Assembly: GCF_001623405.1 (NCBI RefSeq)
Contig: NZ_LUHG01000039.1
Location: 1-64,000 of the forward strand
Direction of reading: 5' to 3'
DNA: 64,000 nt
DNA from: Hydrotalea flava
Lineage (GTDB): Bacteria; Bacteroidota; Bacteroidia; Chitinophagales; Chitinophagaceae
This document shows, piece by piece, positions 57,149 through 64,000 of this stretch. The translations under genes and the position numbers were made by a program. The first letter of the stretch is position 1. Every line of letters begins with the position of its first letter. The notes under the pieces were generated by a model. That model worked only from the letters and a program-made list of their open reading frames with translations. It was not told where the DNA came from and ran no database searches.

Positions 57149-57745
57149 ATGATAGCACGCCCTTCAAAAACATTCGATTATATTATTGTTTTAAAATACC
57201 CTGTTCGTTTTTTTAAAGCAATTGACATCATTAGTCAGTTAATGCTGGCTATTGCAAGTGTGACTTTTATTTTAAGAGGTATTGTATTATATCAGGCCGG
57301 CATTAGCGGCGGCATATACACCCTTTTTTTTCTGATTCCCATTTTACTCTTCACCTGGTGGATATGGTGTTACCGGCAACAATCCAGAGGCTATATGCCT
57401 TTTTACCGGTTTGCTTTAATGATAGCAGCCTGGGGATGGTATTTGTATCCAAAAGGCCTGTTCTTTGCCATTCTGTATTTAATTGCTGCGGTACTTGAAA
57501 AGCCGGCCAAGGTATTGCCGGAAGTTGCTTTCGACAGCAAAGAAATTGTTTTCAACAGTATTCCTTCCAAAAAAATTAGCTGGTTACAAGTAAATAATGT
57601 GATACTGAAAGACAATATTTTAACAATTGATTTAAAAAACAATCAATTGATACAAAAAAATGTGGATGCTGAAGTATCGGAAAAAGAAGAAGCTGAATTT
57701 AATGCTTTTTGTGCAGCGCAATTACGAGTCGCACAAAAAAATTAA
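57149..57745 (+). CDS. Membrane protein with PH-like C-terminal domain, function unknown
   Basis: 198 residues. Three hydrophobic helices occupy about residues 25-120 (AIASVTFILRGIVLY, TLFFLIPILLFTWWIWCY, FFAILYLIAAVL). The C-terminal 70 residues contain VAFDSKEIVFNS and KKISWLQVNNVILKDNIL, a pattern seen in bacterial PH-like domains. I do not recognise the family and cannot assign a role. It precedes the radical SAM gene by 16 nt and may share a transcript. Confidence 0.72.
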   Translation: MIARPSKTFDYIIVLKYPVRFFKAIDIISQLMLAIASVTFILRGIVLYQAGISGGIYTLFFLIPILLFTWWIWCYRQQSRGYMPFYRFALMIAAWGWYLYPKGLFFAILYLIAAVLEKPAKVLPEVAFDSKEIVFNSIPSKKISWLQVNNVILKDNILTIDLKNNQLIQKNVDAEVSEKEEAEFNAFCAAQLRVAQKN

Positions 57746-57761
57746 TTTATTTTTGAATTGA

Positions 57762-59069
57762 ATGAAGTTACACATGTTACAACAATCGCCTTTTTTATTG
57801 TATTCAGATGGTAATGGCAATATTTTTGAAGATGAAACCCTTTTTGCAACCGGACGTGCTGGTTGGGATGCATTTCAGGTGCCGGTAGAAAACTGGATAA
57901 CCTTACCTGAAGGAGGTAACCTGTATGAATTACCACAACGTAGGGGCATTGGCGTAGATATAAAAACCGGTGAAATGCGATTGTGTGAAAAAGGCTGGGC
58001 GGTTGCGGCGTTTATTCCACCTGCACATACAGGATTATTTTTGGCTGCCTACGAATCTTTTCCCGATGCGCCCACCCTTCCATTATTCTGCTATACTGCA
58101 GCAGGTTGGTATAACAATACCATTTATGTACCTGCTATCAGAATTGAGAAAGATATTCGCCAGGAATGTGCAGGATATGATGAAAAACTGATTCAAACCG
58201 GCGCTAATCAATTACTGAAAAATTATCCGCAAAACAGGTTGGTACAACATTTAATGAATAATTGTTGTAATACCTATCACTGCCCCGCTGCCAGAAATTT
58301 TGCTTTGGGAAGATGGGAATGCCCTGTGCCTACCTCTCCGGCTTGCAATGCCAATTGCATTGGCTGTATTTCTTTTCAACCGGAAGAAGAAACCATTGTT
58401 TCAACCCAGGATCGGCTAACTTTTAAACCTACTGCTGCAGAAATTATTGAATTTACGGTACCCCATTTGTTACAAGCTCCCTATCCTATTGTAAGTTTTG
58501 GGCAGGGTTGCGAAGGTGAACCTTTATTGATGTGGGAAACCATTCGTGATGCCATCATTGAAATCAGAAAGCATACCGACAAAGGCAGTATTAATATCAA
58601 TACAAATGGCTCTAAACCCGATGCAGTGGCCGAATTATGCAAAGCCGGTTTAAACAGTATTCGGGTGAGCACCAACTCTGCACAAAAAAGTATTTATACC
58701 AGCTATTATCGGCCCAATAATTATGTATTTGAAGATATCATTGAAAGTTTGAAAACAGTTCGCCAATTTGGAGGATGGAGCAGTATTAATTATTTTGTTT
58801 TTCCCGGCGTTACTGATACTGTTAAAGAATATGAGGCTTTAAGAAAATTGATCCAAACTACAAAACTCAATATGATACAATGGCGCAATTTTAATATTGA
58901 TCCAGACTGGTATCTGGGACAAATTAACATGGTCGAAACCGGCGAAATGCTGGGCATTAAACAATTGCAACAATTAATTCATGAAGAATTTCCGGATGTA
59001 AAATTCGGTTATTTCAATCCCCCCATTGAGCGAATAAAAGGCAATTATGAAAAAGATTTTGCTCATTAA
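57762..59069 (+). CDS. Radical SAM protein, function unknown
   Basis: 435 residues. The radical SAM [4Fe-4S] motif is CNANCIGC (Cys195, Cys199, Cys202). Unusually, the first 190 residues form a separate N-terminal domain rich in hydrophobic and aromatic residues with extra cysteines just before the cluster. Downstream are SFGQGCEGEPLL and ININTNGSKPDAVAELCKAG, typical of the SAM-binding barrel. The substrate cannot be identified. Its stop codon TAA overlaps the next start (TAATG), coupling it to the EamA gene. Confidence 0.85.
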   Translation: MKLHMLQQSPFLLYSDGNGNIFEDETLFATGRAGWDAFQVPVENWITLPEGGNLYELPQRRGIGVDIKTGEMRLCEKGWAVAAFIPPAHTGLFLAAYESFPDAPTLPLFCYTAAGWYNNTIYVPAIRIEKDIRQECAGYDEKLIQTGANQLLKNYPQNRLVQHLMNNCCNTYHCPAARNFALGRWECPVPTSPACNANCIGCISFQPEEETIVSTQDRLTFKPTAAEIIEFTVPHLLQAPYPIVSFGQGCEGEPLLMWETIRDAIIEIRKHTDKGSININTNGSKPDAVAELCKAGLNSIRVSTNSAQKSIYTSYYRPNNYVFEDIIESLKTVRQFGGWSSINYFVFPGVTDTVKEYEALRKLIQTTKLNMIQWRNFNIDPDWYLGQINMVETGEMLGIKQLQQLIHEEFPDVKFGYFNPPIERIKGNYEKDFAH

Positions 59070-59998
59070 TGAATGTAACGTCCCAAATGAGTAACAAGAA
59101 AGTTGTGGTAGGTTTCTCTGTTGCAATACTTGCAGTGGTATTGTGGTCTGGCAATTTTATTGTTGCACGAGGATTGGCAAAATCAATTCCACCGGTACAA
59201 TTAAGCTTACTACGTTGGAGTACCGCCTCCATTCTTTTATTACCATTTGCATTTTCAAAAACCAAACAGCAATGGAACCTCATTATTCAACATCGCCGGT
59301 ATCTTTTGGGTACTGCATTTATTGGAATTAGTTTATTTAATACACTGCTTTATTTTGGTGGTCATTATACACAAGCCATCAATCTTGCCATCATCGGAAC
59401 TTCGGCATCACCGGTTTTTTCTACTTTTTTAGCCGCTATTTTTTTAAAAGAAAAAATTGGTATAGCCAGAATAACGGGCATGCTTTTATGTTTATGGGGT
59501 GTATTATTTTTAATGACAAAAGGGAACTGGCAACATTTACAGTTGTTAAAATTTTCAACAGGCGATATTTGGGTTTTCTTAAGCGCATTTTTATTTGCCG
59601 TTTATACCATTATGGTAAAGAAAAAACCTGCACCCATTGATGCAACGGTATTTCTTTTCATAATAATAACAGCCGGAACCCTGCTACTAATTCCATTATT
59701 ATGGATTCAACCATTTTTTTTGCAACAAAAAATGATATGGACTCCAAATACCAGTTGGATAATTCTTTATTTGGGCTTAGGTGCATCTGTTCTTGCTTAT
59801 TTATGCTGGAATAAAGCGATCCCCTTGTTGGGTGCGGCAAGAACGGCATTATTGGGTAATTTAATCCCTGTTTTCAGTACTGTTGAAGCGGTTATTTTTT
59901 TGGGCGAAGCATTCAGTAACATTCACCTCATAAGCAGTATAATTATTATTACTGGTTTAATAATTGCGAATTTACCGAAACGCAAAAAAGAAATTTAA
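59069..59998 (+). CDS. EamA-family (DMT) transporter
   Basis: 309 residues with ten predicted transmembrane helices in two EamA repeats: VAILAVVLWSGNFIVARGLAK begins the first, and GDIWVFLSAFLFAVYTI begins the second. The family includes metabolite exporters and drug efflux proteins; substrate unknown. It starts on the last base of the radical SAM stop, suggesting that both act on or move a related compound, though this is speculative. Confidence 0.9.
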   Translation: MNVTSQMSNKKVVVGFSVAILAVVLWSGNFIVARGLAKSIPPVQLSLLRWSTASILLLPFAFSKTKQQWNLIIQHRRYLLGTAFIGISLFNTLLYFGGHYTQAINLAIIGTSASPVFSTFLAAIFLKEKIGIARITGMLLCLWGVLFLMTKGNWQHLQLLKFSTGDIWVFLSAFLFAVYTIMVKKKPAPIDATVFLFIIITAGTLLLIPLLWIQPFFLQQKMIWTPNTSWIILYLGLGASVLAYLCWNKAIPLLGAARTALLGNLIPVFSTVEAVIFLGEAFSNIHLISSIIIITGLIIANLPKRKKEI

Positions 59999-60118
59999 AT
60001 AAAAGTGAATGTACAATTGCTATTGATGAATTTTTAACAAATCTTCGCAATGATAGACTAAACCTTTGTATGCAAGAACTGTCTTTACAAGCACGTTTTA
60101 ATTGAAAAAAAAATTTCT

Positions 60119-60691
60119 ATGCCTAATAAAAAAACCTTGAGTACGTTGGTAATAAGCCTGTTATTTGCAGCCTGTTCTACTCCTAAAACTTATTTTACTG
60201 CTGCCATCCGTGCTCAATTAGCTGCCAATCAACAACCACTCAATAAAATTCAATTTTATAACGATAGAGAAATTGTTTTACGAAGAGATGTAAAAACCGG
60301 CGAAGCTAAAGTTACTGATGGGAAAGTGGTATTGGAAAATGGACATAATGTAAACATTATTACATTAAAGAAAAACACACCGGGTGTTTGTGTTTTAGAA
60401 AGAAACAATATTGTGGGCATTGCATTTGAACAAAACAATAATAATTTTATCACCTTTGGCAAAACCAAACAGGCCCGGCCCAATGACCCCTATCGTATTT
60501 TAGCCAATGAATGGATTAATGAGTATGGCGTTATTAATTACGATGGTAAACCATATCACATCGAGCCCGCAGGTACCGAAGCCAGTATAATGATAAAATC
60601 TAAAATTTTACGAAAACTGAATATCAGTCAACGCGAAATGAAGGGAAGAAAAGTTGACTCAAATGTTACACCACCTTCAACTACCAATTAA
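60119..60691 (+). CDS. Putative lipoprotein, family unknown
   Basis: 190 residues. A short signal with lipobox (LVISLLFAACS, Cys about residue 19) precedes a soluble region containing KIQFYNDREIVLRRDVKT and GTEASIMIKSKILRKLNIS. Similar 'IQFYNDREIVL' lipoproteins occur in Bacteroidota but I do not know a function. It is a single-gene unit between the transporter and the ClC gene. Confidence 0.78.
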   Translation: MPNKKTLSTLVISLLFAACSTPKTYFTAAIRAQLAANQQPLNKIQFYNDREIVLRRDVKTGEAKVTDGKVVLENGHNVNIITLKKNTPGVCVLERNNIVGIAFEQNNNNFITFGKTKQARPNDPYRILANEWINEYGVINYDGKPYHIEPAGTEASIMIKSKILRKLNISQREMKGRKVDSNVTPPSTTN

Positions 60692-60810
60692 TATGTTGTT
60701 CTGTTCCTAATTAAAAACTACCATTCATGAATACCTTTACATAAACTAATCCGTCATACTACTACAAGTTCTTCCATCATTTCTTATATTTCCAGCAAAA
60801 AATACTATCA

Positions 60811-62193
60811 GTGAGGAAATATTCTTATAACACCATTGTAGGTGATTGGAAGTTTAAAAGGTGGCGATTTACAGTCATTAATAAACAACAATTTAATTTA
60901 TTATTTTTTTCATTGGTAATAGGTCTTATTACAGGCATTACAAGTGCAGTATTTAGACTATTATTGGCGCACATTGATGAGGTAAGAAATTTACTCTTTA
61001 CAAAAGCCGTTTTAAAAGGGGGAGTTTATTTTGTTTACGTAATCTCATTTTCAATTTTTAGCGTTCTTGTTAGTTTATTTTTGGTGAAGCGCTTTGCTAA
61101 AGAAGCGGCTGGAAGTGGGGTACAAATTATAGAAGGAGCATTAGATAATCTTTTAAAAATAAGATGGAAAAAAATATTTCCTGTTAAACTGATAGGCTCA
61201 ATTTTTTCATTAGGAAGCGGTTTTTTATTAGGAAGAGAAGGCCCAACTATTCAAATTGGAGCGGGAATTGGTAAAATGATAAAAGACATTTTTAAATTAG
61301 AACCGGGTCATGAAAATCCGCTCATATCAGCCGGTGCTGCTGCTGGTTTAGCCAGTGCCTTTAATGCTCCTCTTTCGGGTATTTTATTTGTAATTGAAGA
61401 AATGCATGAACACTTCAAATACTCATTCAATTCAGTAGCATCTATCATGATTGCCACAGGAACTGCTGATTTTGTAGTAAGATCTTTAATTGGAGCAGAT
61501 CCTGTAATTGGGATTTATATTTATAAAATGCCTCCTCTAAATATGTATTGGATTTTTGTTATATTAGGTCTTTTCTTGAGCTTTATAGGCTTTGCATTTA
61601 ATTATTTATTGATTCAATCATTAAATATTGTTCAGGCATTAAAAGGTTATGCCCCTTACCTATATGCCATAAGCATTGGTGTCATCATTATCATTGTAGG
61701 ATTTTTAAATCCTGATTTTATTGGTGGGGGTTATGGCACTATTCATTTAGTATTAGACCATACATTTAATATTACATTTTTGTTATTGTTATTTTCAGGT
61801 AGATTTTTGTTAACCATATTAAGTTACAGCACTGGTTTACCGGGTGGCATTTTTGCACCATTATTGGCCATTGGTGTGGTAACCGGTACACTTTTTGGCC
61901 ATTTATTACAACATACAATGCCCATACTGCAAATTTCGGTTGGTGTTTTTGCAGTGGCAGGTATGGCCGGTATTTTTTCTGCTACGATCAAAGCACCTTT
62001 AACAGGCATAATGCTTGCAGTTGAAATGACGTCAGATTTTCAAATGGTTCTACCTTTAATTTTTACCTGTTTTATTGCATCCACAATGACCACTATTTTA
62101 GGTAACCAACCTGTTTATTCCATTCTTTTAAAAAGAGTTTTAAACAATCCTGCCAATTCAGATATTATCATTCAACAAAATAAATCTGCCTAA
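60811..62193 (+). CDS. ClC-family chloride/proton antiporter
   Basis: 460 residues with about 18 hydrophobic segments. The ion-coordinating motifs are GSGV (residues 101-104), GREGP (141-145, gating Glu143) and GLPGGIFAP in the C-terminal half. The internal proton glutamate is present in FVIEEM (Glu196-Glu197), as in the E. coli exchanger, so a Cl-/H+ antiporter is more likely than a channel. The start is a GTG at 60811; no ATG nearby fits. No CBS or TrkA_C domain follows the transporter core. Confidence 0.92.
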   Translation: MRKYSYNTIVGDWKFKRWRFTVINKQQFNLLFFSLVIGLITGITSAVFRLLLAHIDEVRNLLFTKAVLKGGVYFVYVISFSIFSVLVSLFLVKRFAKEAAGSGVQIIEGALDNLLKIRWKKIFPVKLIGSIFSLGSGFLLGREGPTIQIGAGIGKMIKDIFKLEPGHENPLISAGAAAGLASAFNAPLSGILFVIEEMHEHFKYSFNSVASIMIATGTADFVVRSLIGADPVIGIYIYKMPPLNMYWIFVILGLFLSFIGFAFNYLLIQSLNIVQALKGYAPYLYAISIGVIIIIVGFLNPDFIGGGYGTIHLVLDHTFNITFLLLLFSGRFLLTILSYSTGLPGGIFAPLLAIGVVTGTLFGHLLQHTMPILQISVGVFAVAGMAGIFSATIKAPLTGIMLAVEMTSDFQMVLPLIFTCFIASTMTTILGNQPVYSILLKRVLNNPANSDIIIQQNKSA

Positions 62194-62291
62194 TGTACAT
62201 TTTGCAATTTTCAGTCAACAAAGTGAACAAACTGCCTTTTATCGTTATTATTAAAGTGTACAATAATTAATTTATACAGAAAAGTTTCATT

Positions 62292-62770
62292 ATGGCTACT
62301 CCATCTTTTACATTAATTGATGCACTTCGTAAAACAGCAGAAAAATTACAAAATGGCGCATCCTATACCTGGGGCAATCATGGTATTTGCAACTGTGGTA
62401 ATTTATTGCAAGTTGTAACAAAATTGAGTAAAGAAGAGATTTTAACCTATGCCCATACCGGATTGGGTGAGTGGACCGAACTGGCAGAAGAATATTGTAA
62501 CGTTACCAATACACCGTTAATTTATTGCTGAAAAAATTACAAGAGTTGGGCTTAACCCCAACCGATATTCATAATATAGAATACTTAGAAGAACGTGCTG
62601 TATTAAATTGTTTACCGAGTGGTTTTAGGTGGCTCAAAAAAAGCAATAGGCCCGATGTAATTGTTTACCTGCAAACTTTTGCTAATGTATTGGAAGAGCA
62701 ACTAACCGACCAAATAAATATTTCAGCAATATGGCTATTATCGCCAGAAGAAACTTATGCCATTTATTAA
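62292..62770 (+). pseudogene. Small conserved gene split by a one-base deletion
   Basis: The first frame (62292-62531) encodes 79 residues with a CNCGN motif (GNHGICNCGN) and ends at a TGA. In the -1 frame the protein goes on to 62770: TVNLLLKKLQELGLTPTDIH, then LNCLPSGFRWLKKSNRPDV. One extra C at the CC at 62514-62515 would give ACA CCC GTT AAT and merge them into a single protein of about 160 residues. From memory, relatives of that full length exist in Bacteroidota, function unknown. Either a true pseudogene or a sequence error. Confidence 0.75.
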
Positions 62771-62814
62771 AAGAAAGAAATACCAATCAATAATTTACTG
62801 TTATTTTGTGGGCA

Positions 62815-62822
62815 TATCTTTT
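62815..62822 (+). promoter_or_regulatory. Near-consensus -7 box 4 nt before the MFS start
   Basis: TATCTTTT matches TANNTTTG at all but the last position and again ends exactly 4 nt before the start codon at 62827. Confidence 0.35.
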
Positions 62823-62826
62823 CTAA

Positions 62827-64000
62827 ATGGCAAAAGACAAAAAGCAGGCAGCACTTGGTTTTATTTTTATCACTTTATTGATTGATGTTACCGGATTTGG
62901 AATCATTATTCCGGTATTACCTAAGCTAATTGAACAACTCATTCATGGCAATTTAAGTCAGGCATCCAATTATGGTGGCTGGTTATTGTTTGTATATGCA
63001 GTGATGCAGTTTGTTTGTGCACCCATTCTGGGTAATTTAAGTGATAGATATGGCAGGCGTCCGATATTACTATTTTCTTTATTTGGTTTTGGAATGGATT
63101 ACCTGCTACAAGGTTTTGCGCCTAATATATTCTGGTTATTTGTGGGCAGGTTTATTGCAGGCATAACCGGGGGTAGTTTTACCACAGCATCTGCTTATAT
63201 TGCCGATATCAGTACCCCTGAAAAAAGAGCGCAAAACTTTGGAATGATTGGTGCAGCATTTGGCTTAGGTTTTATCATAGGACCTGTTTTAGGGGGTATT
63301 TTAGGTCATTACGGACCAAGAGTACCTTTTTTCGCAGCAGCTGTTCTGGCTTTTGTTAACTGGTTATATGGTTACTTTATTCTTCCTGAATCATTGCCTG
63401 CCGAAAACCGCCGAAAATTTGAATGGAAACGCGCCAATCCTCTGGGTTCACTGGTTCAATTAAAAAAATATCCGGTTATTTCCGGTTTGGTTTTCTCCAT
63501 TACATTGTTGTACATTGCCGGCCATGCTGTACAAAGTTGCTGGAGTTATTATACCATGAGTAAGTTTGGCTGGGATGAACGAATGGTTGGCTATTCGCTC
63601 GGGTTCATCGGGTTAATTGTTGGCATTGTACAGGGCGTTTTAATACGTTCCATTATACCCAGATTAGGTCAGGAAAAAAGTATATACATTGGATTAAGTT
63701 TATATGCAATAGGTTTTCTTTTGTTTGCATTTGCCTCAACTACCTGGATGATGTTTGTATTTATGATACCCTATGCGCTGGGTGGTATAGCCGGCCCATC
63801 TATACAAGGTATCATCTCAAACCATGTTCCACCCAACGAGCAAGGCGAATTGCAGGGAGCATTAACCAGTTTAATGAGCGCCACTTCCATTATTGGCCCG
63901 TTAATGATGACACACATCTTCGCTTATTTTACTTCCTCAAAAGCACCGGTACATTTTCCGGGAGCAGCCATGTTATTGGGCGCCTTACTTACTTTTATCA
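62827..64000 (+). CDS. TetA-like MFS transporter, 5' part
   Basis: 391 codons run off the right edge. The MFS signature between helices 2 and 3 is [14 protein letters not shown]. The start ([21 protein letters not shown]) and helix-5 motif [13 protein letters not shown] match the drug:H+ antiporter-1 group that contains TetA. It probably exports a drug or metabolite; tetracycline resistance itself cannot be inferred. A near-consensus -7 box sits 4 nt upstream. Confidence 0.92.
   Translation, partial: MAKDKKQAALGFIFITLLIDVTGFGIIIPVLPKLIEQLIHGNLSQASNYGGWLLFVYAVMQFVCAPILGNLSDRYGRRPILLFSLFGFGMDYLLQGFAPNIFWLFVGRFIAGITGGSFTTASAYIADISTPEKRAQNFGMIGAAFGLGFIIGPVLGGILGHYGPRVPFFAAAVLAFVNWLYGYFILPESLPAENRRKFEWKRANPLGSLVQLKKYPVISGLVFSITLLYIAGHAVQSCWSYYTMSKFGWDERMVGYSLGFIGLIVGIVQGVLIRSIIPRLGQEKSIYIGLSLYAIGFLLFAFASTTWMMFVFMIPYALGGIAGPSIQGIISNHVPPNEQGELQGALTSLMSATSIIGPLMMTHIFAYFTSSKAPVHFPGAAMLLGALLTFI

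Noticed and set aside
62505-62531. Programmed -1 frameshifting in the 62292 gene
   Set aside because: No canonical X XXY YYZ slippery heptamer occurs before the TGA; the A-run lies after the stop codon.
1-64000. CRISPR arrays, insertion sequences, prophage, restriction or other defence genes
   Set aside because: None seen: no spaced direct-repeat array, no transposase or integrase, and no toxin-antitoxin or restriction-modification genes.

Overview
The window looks like chromosome from a Bacteroidota bacterium, most likely Chitinophagaceae (an inference; there is no rRNA to confirm it). The sequence is AT-rich and start codons lack clear Shine-Dalgarno sequences. It carries a SusC/SusD pair, a protein with the type IX secretion (gliding motility) C-terminal sorting domain, a giant DUF2723/TMEM260-like membrane protein, and many copies of the Bacteroidota -7 promoter box TANNTTTG just upstream of genes. 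Most of the window is core housekeeping DNA. I see no phage, insertion sequence, integron or CRISPR array.

Layout. 1-1375: 5' part of a membrane pyrophosphatase (minus strand). 1639-8945: plus-strand metabolic genes (cystathionine beta-synthase type enzyme, LysR regulator, threonine synthase, orphan metal/cobalamin-type binding protein, class II fructose-bisphosphate aldolase, accD, smpB). 8951-10538: two minus-strand genes (DUF3592-like membrane protein, YncE-like propeller). 10669-17579: plus-strand run of bifunctional nuclease, ispE, plsC-like, priA, HAD hydrolase, murB. 17584-25667: minus strand with the T9SS-sorted protein, a MoxR-like ATPase plus VWA pair, and the DUF2723 protein. 25994-28858: small membrane protein, mtaB and thiolase. 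28950-34285: parE - DUF1835 - parC, minus strand. 34617-39067: YkgJ-like protein, NamZ/DUF1343, tcdA, BNR-repeat protein, a broken small membrane gene, a DUF486 transporter-like protein, and a small conserved protein. 39130-39204: tRNA-Val(TAC) with a textbook promoter and terminator. 39254-50873: Yip1 protein, glycosyltransferase 2, lipoprotein, DUF1573 protein, large VCBS/ASPIC lipoprotein, SusD and SusC, with a divergent AraC-type regulator at 51438. 52409-53395: clpS and aat (N-degron pathway). 53392-57004: DUF4294, ccmF and ccmE. 57149-64000: unknown PH-like membrane protein, radical SAM protein, EamA transporter, lipoprotein, ClC antiporter, a frameshifted small gene, and the start of a TetA-like MFS transporter.

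How the genes work together. clpS and aat form an N-end-rule module. ccmE and ccmF form a cytochrome c maturation operon whose CcmE is the CxxxY variant. parE, DUF1835 and parC form one operon. SusC, SusD, the VCBS/ASPIC protein, DUF1573 and AraC look like an outer-membrane nutrient uptake locus without linked glycoside hydrolases. The MoxR/VWA pair resembles a chelatase-type or protein-remodelling machine.

The main unexpected signals are: (i) several genes whose perfect or near-perfect TANNTTTG box lies exactly 4 nt before the start codon, which predicts leaderless mRNAs; (ii) two small genes each broken by an apparent one-base deletion; (iii) an iron-sulfur-like cysteine-cluster protein whose coding signal continues upstream of its first ATG; and (iv) a perfect 14-bp palindrome beside the accD promoter. 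I did not find a clearly new multi-gene system such as a defence island.
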